44,368 nucleotides of DNA from an uncultured Bacteroidales bacterium (GCA_900546445.1 URCV01000010.1:1-44368), one strand, 5' to 3'. Numbered from the stretch's first letter, positions 23,701-33,200 are shown. A program made the numbers and translations. The notes: generated from the sequence alone by a model not told the origin.

Positions 23701-24991
23701 TATGTAGTGCCTCGGCGCTTGAACTTGCGTACATCTGAAGGTCTCCTGTAGGGAGTACCTTTCCTCCGAAGTTAGGCACGTAGCTGAATATCCATTTCTT
23801 TCCGTGGAATCCGTTCTGTACCTTCCAAGTCTGTTCCGTATTCCAGACCCACTTAGGATAGTCGTTACCGAGGTCGATAATTATCATTTTGTCGTCCGGA
23901 ACCTCTGAAAGAAGAGCCTTTAGGCTTTCCGGATCCCAGAAATCGTGTTGATAGCCGAAAGTCCATCCTTGTGTGACCCACACTGCGTCAGGGTTTCCCG
24001 CCGCGATGGAAGAATAGATGGCCTTTCCGTATTCGGAAAGTATTCTGTGCTTTCCTTCGATGTCATCCTTATCTACGGGCAGTCTCATCTCGTTGAAGCT
24101 GTCCGAGAGGTAAAAGTCGGCTTTTCCGAATTCCTTTTCCCACTCCTCTACGAAGAGTTTTCCTATTTCCTGGAAGTAAGGAGAATCAGGGGAAAGGACG
24201 CAGGCATTGTCTTCGGCAGGGAATCCTCCCCAAGTGAGAAGGGTCGCAGCGGCATCCGGATGAGCCTTAAGGAATGCCGGCGGCACGAAGCCTGCGAAGG
24301 CAGGAGCTATAGGCTGCATACCCATAGCGCGCATTTTCTTTAAAATCTTGTGCTGCAGTTTGATTTGGCTCTTATGCCAATTGGCATCCAGCGGGCCGTC
24401 GAAATGATTCAGGTTGCCCATTCTGTGCCATGGGAGATGCGCCGGTCCGGTGAAGAATTCGTTGATTTCCTCGTCGGACAGTCCCATCTTAAGCCATACG
24501 CGTCTGGCGATGGCTTCGCTGGCTACACTTGCAAGCGGCATATTTACTCCGTGGAGTATCATCCAGTCTATTTCTTCCGACCAGCGTTCCCAGTCCCAGT
24601 AAGGGGCCGTGTATCCGAAGGTGCATACGTTTAAGAAATATCGGTACTCGTACGGGCAGGTTTGTTCTTCTTGATAGTCAGGCCAATTTGAGGGCAAATC
24701 CATTCGTTTGCCGCTCCAGCAGATCATAGAATGACAGGCCTCGCGCAGGTAACGGTCAAATGCATAGCCCATAGCGCTGGCGCTGCTGGCCTTGATCGTT
24801 AGATGTCCGTTTTGCGCATCGATGCTATAACAATCCAGCCCATTCTGTTGGGGGATTTCCACGAGCGTGAGTTCGGATGTTCTGCCTGTCTGTCTTTTGA
24901 TAAGACCCCGGACCTCATCGGTCCAGGGCTTTTCACAACAGGAAGCCAGTAACAATATGCTCGAAAGTAGTATTATAAGGCTTCTTTTCAT
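20723..24991 (-). CDS. tandem double-GH89 alpha-N-acetylglucosaminidase lipoprotein
   Basis: The start ATG at 24991 gives 1422 residues; an upstream TTG at 25006 lies inside the previous gene. A lipoprotein signal (LLLASCCEK) is followed by two full copies of the GH89 (NAGLU) architecture: a small alpha/beta domain, a TIM barrel and an all-helical domain. Both barrels keep the acid/base Glu (SDSFNEM, Glu301; ADTFNEN, Glu995) and the nucleophile Glu (GSAPEGLEN, Glu445; GLTPEGIGH, Glu1126). Spacings of 144 and 131 residues are close to human NAGLU. GH89 enzymes remove terminal alpha-GlcNAc. The halves are diverged, suggesting an old fusion with different specificities. Confidence 0.93.
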   Translation of the reverse strand: MKRSLIILLSSILLLASCCEKPWTDEVRGLIKRQTGRTSELTLVEIPQQNGLDCYSIDAQNGHLTIKASSASAMGYAFDRYLREACHSMICWSGKRMDLPSNWPDYQEEQTCPYEYRYFLNVCTFGYTAPYWDWERWSEEIDWMILHGVNMPLASVASEAIARRVWLKMGLSDEEINEFFTGPAHLPWHRMGNLNHFDGPLDANWHKSQIKLQHKILKKMRAMGMQPIAPAFAGFVPPAFLKAHPDAAATLLTWGGFPAEDNACVLSPDSPYFQEIGKLFVEEWEKEFGKADFYLSDSFNEMRLPVDKDDIEGKHRILSEYGKAIYSSIAAGNPDAVWVTQGWTFGYQHDFWDPESLKALLSEVPDDKMIIIDLGNDYPKWVWNTEQTWKVQNGFHGKKWIFSYVPNFGGKVLPTGDLQMYASSSAEALHNENKGNLVGFGSAPEGLENNEIVYELLSDMGWSSEEVDLDEWCRSYCLARYGSDDARLLKAMSLLRESVWSNLYSYPRFLWQTVVPDTRRVSRHNIGEEFKEALLLMLECAPECSSSELYRNDIIEFAAFSLSADADKHYARALEAHQTGRESVASDELHETIAILENVDRLLASHPNHRLDRWIESARRAAGDKQTADRYESNAKRLITTWGGWQEDYAARLWSGLISDYYIPRLEKFFSTSAQETDAWEEEWIQSRYERKVEAFEDPIATAEFLVKSPQSTFTANEQLCAVKALINRVTEGRADEFEIRLEGDDDKSFTYGTHDGKVLLCGGTGVAVASALNAYLKNECGWHYTWCGKNTVLPRKFPLPKQTTTRHSPFKYRYYLNYCTFNYSMSWWDFDRWQQEIDWMALNGINMPLAVTGQNSIWRRVYHKLGLTDKDLETFFSGPAYFNWFWMGNLDGWGGPLPQSFMERHEELQKKILYQERSLGMTPILPSFTGHVPPALVEKYPNIKFKNTNWVNFPQTFVLDPSEEMFSTIGKLFLETQTEIYGTNHFYTADTFNENEPPTSDPAYLSGVSAKVYHAMSEVDPEAVWVMQGWMFYHERSFWHDPQIEALLSAVPDDKMLILDLWSERFPVWSRTNAYFGKPWLWCMLHNFGQNITLSGNATSVANDPAAALADPSSGKMSGIGLTPEGIGHTPIIYALMLENVWNEGKPIDIDSFIESYTTNRYGKLVPEAVEAWKIIFATAFENDVNNGGHESIISGRPTFKENPKGCTNTNKCYERIDLVKAWEKLYSCADALSHSDGYRYDLVDITRQVLADYASVIQQRFAADYQNGDLEAFKANSKAFDTLIADMDKLLATREELLLGRWLESAKAMGTTEEESRLYEQNARNLLGTWGNQDCKLFDYACKQWSGMMNGYYRHRWALFFEDVLENWGEFDQDAFARKCKEYEWNWIFDTECFPTEKSGDEIKVVKNIWRKYNSDLLNE

Positions 24992-24995
24992 ATTC

Positions 24996-26255
24996 TTATT
25001 CAGCAAGACACTGTACTCTTACGTCGAAATAGTTAGGTTTGAGGAAACATTCGTGTGACTTCTCGCGGTCGAGGCAGGTAAACCCGTTCTCTGCGGTAAC
25101 TATTGCGAATGAATCGTCGAACAATTGAACTATCTGAAGAATACCATAGTAGTACTCGAACTTGTCGTCAGCGACCTTAACCTTGCTACGCATTACTACA
25201 TAGTCACCGGCCTTGAAGTTCTCTGCCATATCCTTCTTTGCTGAATCTCCACCGTCGGTGTAGCGACGAATGAATGTCTTGTTAGGAAGTGATGTAGGTT
25301 CCTCCTCTACTCCGAGAGTTGCGCTATCCATAACCTGCTGGATCTTTGAAAGGTTGTATACGCCCTTAACGCGATCGAGCTCAGTTACGCACTGGCTAGG
25401 AATGTTGATGAAGAGTGAGTCTACGAACTTGAAGGTTTTCTCGTCGTAATCCTTTGACCAAGAACCGCGGATGATGGTCATACCGAAATCGTCGATGTTC
25501 TCATCCTTAATCATATGATCATCCACTTTGTAGAGGTCGCACTGTCTTCCGGTAGTACCTCCACCCAGAGATGAAGCCTTGCATCCGGAGAACATAAATC
25601 CTCTCTGGCTGCCGATGTATTTTCTTTCAGCAGTGTTCTGGAGACAGTTCAACCAGCAGAAGCTGAGCTTCTCTCCGTCGCGCTCGCGAGCCTCGGTAAG
25701 GTTCAGCACGTGCTTAACCTCGTCACCGACCTTTACGCCGAGCATAGAGAAGAATGAAGGAGTCTCTGAACCTTTGCCTGTGAATTCTACAGGGAAGAGA
25801 TCAGGAGTGTTCACGTGGTTCTGAACGATAGAGTCGGCCTGCATGCAGAGAGCGTCGTTAGCATAGAAACCGATCTTTCTTTCAGGAGCATTGATGGCTT
25901 CGATAGGGAAAGAGAAGTCCTTAGACTTGTCACCTGCGCTGAGAGTAACCTTAATCTCCACGGCATCGCGTGAATCGATGAATACCATACCTGAGATCTT
26001 GTCGCCTTCGATCTTGAGCTCCTGCTCAGAACCTGCGTTCTCGGCATCCTTAACTGTCATAGCGATAGCCTTTTCGATGGCAAGTGAAGAAACGGCCGTT
26101 CCTTCCAATTCTACAGGCTGTCCGTAAACTACGGTTCCAATAGGGTTAGCAAGAGTGAATTCTGCATCCAGAACCTTCTTTGCATCGTCGTTTTTGTCAC
26201 AAGCTGTGATAGCGAAAGCTGCAGCAGCTGCGAGAATAAATAATGATTTTTTCAT
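24996..26255 (-). CDS. lipoprotein of unknown function in the SusCD cluster
   Basis: I do not recognise a family. The 419-residue protein has a lipoprotein signal (FAITAC) followed by DKNDDAKK, an acidic stretch compatible with the Bacteroidetes surface-export signal. An Ig-like region (about 30-125) seems to be followed by a larger domain. That domain is rich in cysteine for an exported protein: FCWLNCLQN, MFSGCKASS, GRQCDLY, PSQCVTE, FTCLDRE, HECFLK and VQCLAE. Its place after SusCD and before the GH89 enzyme is that of a SusE/F-like surface glycan-binding protein. It could instead be an enzyme. The GH89 gene starts four bases after its stop. Confidence 0.68.
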   Translation of the reverse strand: MKKSLFILAAAAAFAITACDKNDDAKKVLDAEFTLANPIGTVVYGQPVELEGTAVSSLAIEKAIAMTVKDAENAGSEQELKIEGDKISGMVFIDSRDAVEIKVTLSAGDKSKDFSFPIEAINAPERKIGFYANDALCMQADSIVQNHVNTPDLFPVEFTGKGSETPSFFSMLGVKVGDEVKHVLNLTEARERDGEKLSFCWLNCLQNTAERKYIGSQRGFMFSGCKASSLGGGTTGRQCDLYKVDDHMIKDENIDDFGMTIIRGSWSKDYDEKTFKFVDSLFINIPSQCVTELDRVKGVYNLSKIQQVMDSATLGVEEEPTSLPNKTFIRRYTDGGDSAKKDMAENFKAGDYVVMRSKVKVADDKFEYYYGILQIVQLFDDSFAIVTAENGFTCLDREKSHECFLKPNYFDVRVQCLAE

Positions 26256-26281
26256 AACAATTTTGAGTATTTAGTGATTAA

Positions 26282-27046
26282 TTAATGTAAAACAATAGTC
26301 GATTTGACAGGAAAATGGTCTGAAAGACCCGGATAGCGGGTGATTCTCTCAGTTTCCAGCAACTCAGCATCCTGAATAGGACGAGCATAGATGTAGTCTA
26401 TCTTTATGCTCGGCTTCACGGTGCTGTAAGTGAATTCGCGGTTAGTGCAGTCCAGCCACTTCTCGCGCAGCTTGCCCATCTCCGGTGAATCAGGCTTGGC
26501 ATTCATGTCTCCGGCCAATATTACCGGGTACGGGTTTTTCTTCATAAGTTTGTTTATGAAGTCAACCTGCTCGATTCTAATTTCTTCCGATGACACCTCC
26601 AAGTGAGTGCTTGCTACGGTTATGATTTTTCCCGTCGGCAGCTCGATGTCAGCAATCAGAATGCTTCTCTGCTCGGCCTTGCCCTTGTTAGGGAGAAGGA
26701 CGCGCTCGGAGCGAATGATAGGGTAGCGGCTCAGTAGACCGATTCCGTAGTAGCCTTTCTTGTAGTTGATGGATTTGCCGTAGAGTCCGAACATCCCGGT
26801 GCTCTGCGCCAGAACATTCACGAACTTCACTCCATTCTGCTTAGGTGCACGTTCGCGGTAGGTAGCCCAGTCACATTCCTGGAGCATTACCACGTCCGGT
26901 GCTTCCGCTGCGATGGCTTCCCCGATTTCCTCCATAGATGCCAATTCCCCGAAACGGAGGTTATACGACATCACTTTCAGAGTGTCCTGGGCTCCGGCAT
27001 ACAAACAGCACAAGAGAGCGATGGTAGTAATAATGATTCTTTTCAC
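26282..27046 (-). CDS. exported EEP-family hydrolase
   Basis: The 254-residue protein has a signal peptide ending near YAGAQD and is then one EEP domain. Catalytic motifs are MSYNLRFGE (Asn metal ligand), LQECDW (Glu), STHLEVS (His), LAGDMNAKP (Asp/Asn), IDYIYAR and LSDHFPV (Asp/His). The superfamily includes DNase I, sphingomyelinases and inositol-phosphate phosphatases. No lipobox is seen, so it is probably periplasmic. It lies three bases after an unknown lipoprotein and in the same run as a second EEP gene of equal size but clearly different sequence. Confidence 0.87.
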   Translation of the reverse strand: MKRIIITTIALLCCLYAGAQDTLKVMSYNLRFGELASMEEIGEAIAAEAPDVVMLQECDWATYRERAPKQNGVKFVNVLAQSTGMFGLYGKSINYKKGYYGIGLLSRYPIIRSERVLLPNKGKAEQRSILIADIELPTGKIITVASTHLEVSSEEIRIEQVDFINKLMKKNPYPVILAGDMNAKPDSPEMGKLREKWLDCTNREFTYSTVKPSIKIDYIYARPIQDAELLETERITRYPGLSDHFPVKSTIVLH

Positions 27047-27049
27047 TTT

Positions 27050-27811
27050 TTAATATAATTTTTCAAATAATATTTTCACGTATTCTATTCCGTCGTAGGA
27101 CTGTTTTTCAAATCCGCGGTTTACATAGCCCGGCTGCAGAAGCGTGTAGAAGGTCTTCCCGTTCAGAGTAGTGTAGTCGAAACGCATACTCAGGGCCTTG
27201 CCCTCGGCAAATTCCTTCAGTGCCTTAGGGTCGCCGTCGCAGTATCCGTAGACTACTGCATCGCCGTACATTGCGCTCTTCTTCGAGTTTACTACCGATG
27301 CCAATTGCTCTTTCGAAGTGCAGGTGACATTGTAGAAAGTGATGCTTACGGCGGTGTTAAGGGCAGTGAGGATGGTAGGTCCTCCGAAAGGAGTGCCGTC
27401 ACATTCTCCGTCGAATCCGCTTATGACATAGCGTGTCAGGAATCCTGTTCCCAGATTACCCGAAAACGAAGTGGCTCCTTTCTGAAGGAAGAATGGAAAA
27501 CTCTTCGCCGCAATGGCAGCCTCGACTATCTCGGTCTGTTCTCCTGGAGTGTATTTCACGTTGTCGAAGACATAGACCATTGGCCTCTTTCCGCTTGCCC
27601 CTAAAATGTGGCTGGCGGTTTTAGAAGATGCGGGCATGGCGCTGAAATACTCCACTGCAAATGTGTTCGACGACACCACGTTCTCCGGTGCCTGAGGAAT
27701 TACGAATTCTTCCGGATTCGGCTTTTCCGGTTCCGGCTGAGGCTCATCGGTCTTGCCGCATGCTCCAGCCAGGGAAAGCATCATTAAAAGTGCTATGTAT
27801 CTATTCTTCAT
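27050..27811 (-). CDS. lipoprotein of unknown function between two EEP genes
   Basis: I cannot assign a family. The 253-residue protein has a lipobox (SLAGAC) and a proline/glutamate-rich spacer (DEPQPEPEKPNPEEF). One globular domain follows, from about residue 40, with SNTFAVEYFSAMPASSKTAS, a glycine-rich central part and a C-terminal YDGIEYVKILFEKLY. It overlaps the upstream EEP gene by 11 bases and precedes another EEP gene by three. The tight coupling suggests it works with these phosphodiesterases, perhaps in substrate binding. Confidence 0.65.
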   Translation of the reverse strand: MKNRYIALLMMLSLAGACGKTDEPQPEPEKPNPEEFVIPQAPENVVSSNTFAVEYFSAMPASSKTASHILGASGKRPMVYVFDNVKYTPGEQTEIVEAAIAAKSFPFFLQKGATSFSGNLGTGFLTRYVISGFDGECDGTPFGGPTILTALNTAVSITFYNVTCTSKEQLASVVNSKKSAMYGDAVVYGYCDGDPKALKEFAEGKALSMRFDYTTLNGKTFYTLLQPGYVNRGFEKQSYDGIEYVKILFEKLY

Positions 27812-28562
27812 ATTTTACGTCCGCTACTATGAAACAATGGTCCGAAAGCTTCGGCAGGGCCAGTATCTTATAGGATGAGCAGCTCCATTTGCCCTTAGGG
27901 AAGCCCATGACATAGTCAAGCTGCTTGGCCGGTTTCTCCGAAGGAATGGTATATCCGCTTCCTGCGCCTATCTCCTGCCACTTGATTCTGGCATAGTCGA
28001 TAGGACCGCTTTCCGGAGTGCTGTTGAAATCGCCTATGAGCAGTGTCGGAGTCTCCTTGTCTTCGAAAATCTTGGCATTTACCAGCGCGATGTTCTGTGT
28101 AGTGATGTCGGCCGATTCGAGTGCCAAGTGAGTAGAGGCTACGCGGATTTTCTTTCCGTTAGGAAGCATTACGTACACCCATCCGGTAGCGCGGTCCTCG
28201 CGCGTGCCCTTGATGACTGCCAATTGCTTTTGAACCTTATAGAAAGGGTATTTGCTGAGAATCGCCACACCGAAACCGCCTCCCTGATAGGAAATGGACT
28301 GACAGAAGTATGGAAACATTCCGGTAAGCTGGGCGAGTTCTCCCAAAAAGTCCTGTCCTCCGTTTCTCCTCGTGTAGTGGTCGACTTCCTGAAGGCAAAC
28401 GAAATCCGGACGCTGCTCGTTTATGACGTCAGCGTAAGGCTGGGCTTTATGTGAAGCTCTTTCGCCGCCTTCCCTTATGTTCATACTCATCACCCTGACT
28501 TCCTGCGCATTGAGCGAGAAAGTCAAGGAAATGAGACATATTATCGTCAGTATTCTTTTCAT
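27801..28562 (-). CDS. exported EEP-family hydrolase
   Basis: The 253-residue protein has a signal peptide (MKRILTIICLISLTFSLNAQ) and one EEP domain. The expected motifs are MSMNIREGG, LQEVDHYTRR, STHLALE, LIGDFNSTP, LDYVMG and LSDHCFI. It starts one base after susD and overlaps the following lipoprotein gene, so it is translated with the SusCD pair. The LQEVDHYTRR segment resembles the subgroup often annotated as endonuclease/exonuclease/phosphatase or metal-dependent hydrolase; its substrate is not known. A phosphodiester in the imported glycan is a reasonable guess from context. Confidence 0.87.
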   Translation of the reverse strand: MKRILTIICLISLTFSLNAQEVRVMSMNIREGGERASHKAQPYADVINEQRPDFVCLQEVDHYTRRNGGQDFLGELAQLTGMFPYFCQSISYQGGGFGVAILSKYPFYKVQKQLAVIKGTREDRATGWVYVMLPNGKKIRVASTHLALESADITTQNIALVNAKIFEDKETPTLLIGDFNSTPESGPIDYARIKWQEIGAGSGYTIPSEKPAKQLDYVMGFPKGKWSCSSYKILALPKLSDHCFIVADVKYEE

Positions 28563-28563
28563 T

Positions 28564-30249
28564 TTAATTCCAGCCTGGATTCTGAGGCTTGAGGTTTGGA
28601 TTCAACTGCATCTGTGCAAATGGGATAGGGAAGAGGTAGTTCTTCTTCGGGTCGAATTTGCGTCCTTCCTCTATGAGAAGGTAAGATTCGCCGTTCACTG
28701 TCTTCCAAGTGAGAGTGTTCAGTTGCACGCGGGTGCGAGACTGGTCTATCCAGCGCTTGTTTACGCCGAGGAGGTCTTGGCCGAACACTTCGCCCATCTT
28801 CCAGCGTTTGAGGTCGAATGGACGCATACCCTCGAAGAAGAGCTCGACTTTTCTCTCGCGTCTGATTTCGGAGAGCATATCAGAGCCTGCAGGGATATTG
28901 TCAAATGTAAGGTGTACCATTCCCACTCTGTCGCGAAGCAGGTTGATGCTCTTGTCGAGGTCTTCCTGTGTAAGGTCACCCTTCATAAAGTGTGCTTCGG
29001 CATAGTTGAGAAGCACCTCGCCGAGTCTGAACATCACGATGTCGTTATCGTCGTGTCCTACATAGTAGGAAGTGGAAATCTCGGCATATTTGCGTGTGTA
29101 GTAGCCTGAGTAGGTCATACAACCGTCCTTCGAGTTGTCGAACTTAGGATAGGTGAAGATGCTCTTGTCCGTGCTGAGAAGGTCTCCGCTGTTACCTGCG
29201 TTCCATTTCGTGCCCGGAGACATAATGGACTGTTTCATGCGAGGGTCTCTGTTCTCGAACACTTCCTCGTAGGAGTTACAGGTCTTAGGGTCCCAGATGG
29301 TACCGTCGGTATTGAGGTAAGACTCTATCATGCTGTTTGTAGGCACCCATCTGGCGTAGTCGTTGTCTACCCATACCTCTCCCGTCAGGTTGTGCGAGGT
29401 GCGAGCGGATTGGCCCAAATCGTAGTTGAATACCTGAGCGAGGAGGACTTCCTTATTGTCGGCATTTCTGGAAGCGCGTCCGGTGTAGTTGAATAGGTTG
29501 AAATAGTCTTCGTCCGGATGGCCCGTAGAGTAGAGCTTGTGATATTTACTGCCCATCACCTTCTCGGCTGTCCTGATGGCATCGTCCCACATTTCGTTAC
29601 AAAGATAGATGCGGGAGAGAAGCGCGTAGGCAGCAGCTTGTGACACGTGTCCGAATTCGGCAGATGCTGCAGGAATATACTCAGGAAGTGCACCGAGGTG
29701 GTTTTCCAAATCTTTAGTGATGTTCTTTATGATCTCGGCCTTAGGGTCTCTTCCTTTGAATACGTCAGGAGATTCTATGTTCAATTCGCTTGTGATGTAA
29801 GGAACGTCTCCCCAGAATTCGGTGAGTACCCAGTAGTTGAATGCCCTGTAGAAATAGGCTTCGGCTGCGAACCTTTCGAGAACTTCGGGTTTCACGGATT
29901 TGGCGCGAGTGTAGTTGTTCAGGAAGTAGTTCGTACGTCCTATGCAATAGTAAGCATTCTTCCAAGCGCTGTTAAGCTGTGGAATATCTGTAGCGAGGTT
30001 ACCTCCGCCGATGGTTCTCCACGCAGTGGTGACCGCCCACGGGTTACAGTCTGCTTGAATCTCTGTCTTGTTCAGCCAGTCCTTTCCCATAAATGAGCTC
30101 GTGAACGAGTAAGCTACGCTTCTTACGTGAGCTTCCGTCTGCCAAAAGTTGGCGTCTGTGAGTGTATCCTCCGGCATCCTATCCAGGAATTCGTCGTTAC
30201 AGGATACTAATGCAGTGAGAGCTGCTATGATTGCTATATACTTTTTCAT
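28564..30249 (-). CDS. susD: SusD/RagB-family nutrient-binding lipoprotein
   Basis: SusD-like proteins cap the SusC channel and bind the glycan at the cell surface. The 561-residue product has a lipobox (ALVSC) followed by NDEFLDRMPEDTLTDANFW, which is the classic SusD start. Helical TPR-like segments include YFYRAFNYWVLTEFWGDVPYI, and the C-terminal region contains LRDRVGM and LSEIRRERKVELFFEGMRPFDLKRW. It starts six bases after susC. The symbol is used for the family only; starch is not implied as substrate. Confidence 0.94.
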   Translation of the reverse strand: MKKYIAIIAALTALVSCNDEFLDRMPEDTLTDANFWQTEAHVRSVAYSFTSSFMGKDWLNKTEIQADCNPWAVTTAWRTIGGGNLATDIPQLNSAWKNAYYCIGRTNYFLNNYTRAKSVKPEVLERFAAEAYFYRAFNYWVLTEFWGDVPYITSELNIESPDVFKGRDPKAEIIKNITKDLENHLGALPEYIPAASAEFGHVSQAAAYALLSRIYLCNEMWDDAIRTAEKVMGSKYHKLYSTGHPDEDYFNLFNYTGRASRNADNKEVLLAQVFNYDLGQSARTSHNLTGEVWVDNDYARWVPTNSMIESYLNTDGTIWDPKTCNSYEEVFENRDPRMKQSIMSPGTKWNAGNSGDLLSTDKSIFTYPKFDNSKDGCMTYSGYYTRKYAEISTSYYVGHDDNDIVMFRLGEVLLNYAEAHFMKGDLTQEDLDKSINLLRDRVGMVHLTFDNIPAGSDMLSEIRRERKVELFFEGMRPFDLKRWKMGEVFGQDLLGVNKRWIDQSRTRVQLNTLTWKTVNGESYLLIEEGRKFDPKKNYLFPIPFAQMQLNPNLKPQNPGWN

Positions 30250-30255
30250 CGTCTG

Positions 30256-33200
30256 TTACTTAAAGAGAATGTCGATACCGAATACTACAGTCTTGATCTG
30301 AGGATAGTATCCTCCCTTCGAAACAGGGGTCTCAGGATCGTAAGACTTGAAAAATTTAGTGAATGTCAAGAGGTTGTCGCCTGATACATAGATTCTTGCC
30401 TTTTCCATTCTAATCTTTGACGCCATTCTTTTAGGAAGTGTGTATCCTAACTGGACGTTCTTGAGTCTCAGGTAAGACGCATCTTCGAGCCAGAATGTAG
30501 AGAATGTGTTCTGGTTAAATCCTGTGTTATAGGTGAGGCGAGGGTAGGATGCATTCGGATTAGGATTACTTACGATGTTGAATCTATCCAAATGGCATTT
30601 CTGCGGATAGGCAGCCATGTCCTGAAGGGCGTGTCTTGCAGTTCCAGTTAGGTAACCGTCGCATTTGCCTACTCCCTGGAGTACGAAGCTGAAGTCTATG
30701 CCCTTGTAGCCGAATTCTCCCTTGAAGCTATAGGTATATCTAGGAATGTTGCTTCCTATGACTGTCTTGTCGTATTCAGGAGAGATACGTCCGTCAGGCT
30801 TGCCCTCAGGTCCGTCGAGGTCCTTGTATTTGATGTCACCCGGCTGGTATGTGTTTCCGACTACTACCGGGATCTTAGGAAGGTTGTAGTTATTGTGCTC
30901 AGGGTCGTTGATCTTGAAGTCGTTTCCGACCATAAGTCCGTCGGCGATGTAGCCGTAGAATGCGTCGATAGGGTAGCCTACTTGGCGTATCTGGTTGCCG
31001 CTGAGGTCAGGAGCGTTGCCGCCGAGGCTGGTGATCTTGTTCTGGACGTCGGAAAGATTGGCCGATAAGCCATAGAAGAAGTCGCCGACCTGGTCTTTCC
31101 AGTGGATGTCGATTTCCCAACCCTTGTTGTTTACGGTTCCGGCGTTCTGCTCCGATGGTCTCGCACCGATCTGCGCAGGATAGTTGAGCTGAAGGAGGAT
31201 GCCTTCGGTATCCTTTGTGTACCAGTCGAATGTGAATCCGAGCCTGTTCTTAAGCATCATCAAGTCGAAGCCGAAGTCAAGCATCGTGATGGTCTCCCAG
31301 GAAAGGTTAGGATTGGCCAGTCTGGACTGAACATAAGCGGTGGTAGGGTTAGCTCCGATGAGGGAGATGTTGTTGTCGCTGCTGTCGAGAGCGTTGAGAA
31401 CCGAGAGGTAAGGGTAGTTCGACGAACCTACGTACTGGTTACCGAGCTTACCCCAAGATGCTCTGATTTTAAGGTTGTCGATATATGTTCTGGTAGGTGC
31501 CATCCATTCTTCTTCCGAGATTCTCCAAGCGCCGGAGAACGATGGGAAGAGACCTCCTCTGTGGTCTTTGTGGAAACGTGAGGAAAGGTCGTAGCGAAGG
31601 TTCACTTCCAGAAGGTATCTTTCGTCGTAGTTATATGAAAGACGTCCGAATCCTGAGCGGATGGCCCAGCTGGAGTAGTTCGCGTCGTTACTCATAGTGG
31701 ATGCGTCTCCGAGGTTCAGCGTAGGGTTGTGCTCCGTGAGCAGGTTATTACGGCTGGCTTCGAATTTATGATATTCGTTCCATTCCTGAGACATACCGGC
31801 TACACCTGCGAAGTTATGCTTTCCGAGGTTGAAGTCGAAGTTAGTCTGAAGGATGAGTGACTGCTGAAGGTCGCGGATATCTCTGTTCGTAAGAGAGTTA
31901 GGACTCTGCGCGATGTGTGTGGAACCGTCTTCCGGGTTAGTGAAGGTGATGGTCTTTCTAAGCACGTCCACGAATCCGTTTCGCGAGTTGACGTTATAGG
32001 TTCCCGTTATGTTCCAGCCCTTGATAATGTCTACCTTTACTGTATTATGCAGGTTTATGGTTTCGTTAAGGGTGTTGACATGACCTCCGTCTACTAGTGT
32101 GGCTACAGGGTTAGTGTTACCTCCGCCGTATGCCCAACTGCCGTCTGTGTAGCGTATAGGGGCGTTCGGAGCGATTCGCATAGCCGTATAGATGGCACCG
32201 CCGCCGCTTGACAGGGAATTCACAGGGGAGTTTACGTTACTGTTAACGTAGCTCACGTTAGTCGTGAAGTTCACGCGGTCGAGGATGGTGGTGTTCAACT
32301 TGATACGGAAGTTATGTCTCTTTTCTCCCGTAGTCGAGCCTACGGTAAGACCTTCCTGGTCGAAGTAGCGGTAAGTGGCCATATAACCCAGCTTGCCGGC
32401 CTTTCCGTTAATGCCAAGCGAGATGTTAGACTGAGGAGCGGTCTTTCTCATTACTGCGTTAACCCAGTCCGTATTAGCGAAGTAGTTAGGCGCTGAGCCT
32501 GTTCTTACTTTCTCGAAGTCGGCCTCAGACCAAGCTGCAGGAGTACCTACGTTCTGACGGGCCTCATTATCCAATGTCATGAATTCGATGGCGTCGCACA
32601 TCTCCGGAAGACAGGTAGGAGACTGAATGCCATAGTAAGCACCGAAGCTTATGGTCGGCTCCTGGGCTGCTGCCTTCGAAAGGGATTTGGTGGTGATGAG
32701 AAGCACGCCGTTAGCTGCGCGGGCTCCGTAGATGGCCGATGAAGCTGCATCCTTTAGAACTGACATAGACTCGATGTCGTCCGGGTTCAGCGTCGAGAGA
32801 TCGCCTTCTACACCATCGATGAGAATCAGAGGATTGGCATTGCCAATCGTACCGATGCCTCGAACTCGGATGGTGGTCATCGATTCGCCCGGCTGACCGC
32901 TTGGGCTGACTACCGTAACGCCCGGGAGCATACCCTGGATGCCGGAACTGAGGTTCGAGATAGGCCTTGAAGCCATATCGGCAGTGGTAATCATAGACAC
33001 GGCACCGGTGAGGTTCACTTTTTTCTGAACGCCGTAACCGACTACCACAGTCTCTTCGAGAAGCTGTACGTCAGGTTCCATGGCGACGTCGATGGAGCGT
33101 CTTCCTCCGAGGATCTCGGTCATATTGCCATATCCTATGCAGGAGAAGTTAATGGTCTGTTCCTTAGATGGTTTGCGTGGAAGGTCTATGGAATAGTTAC

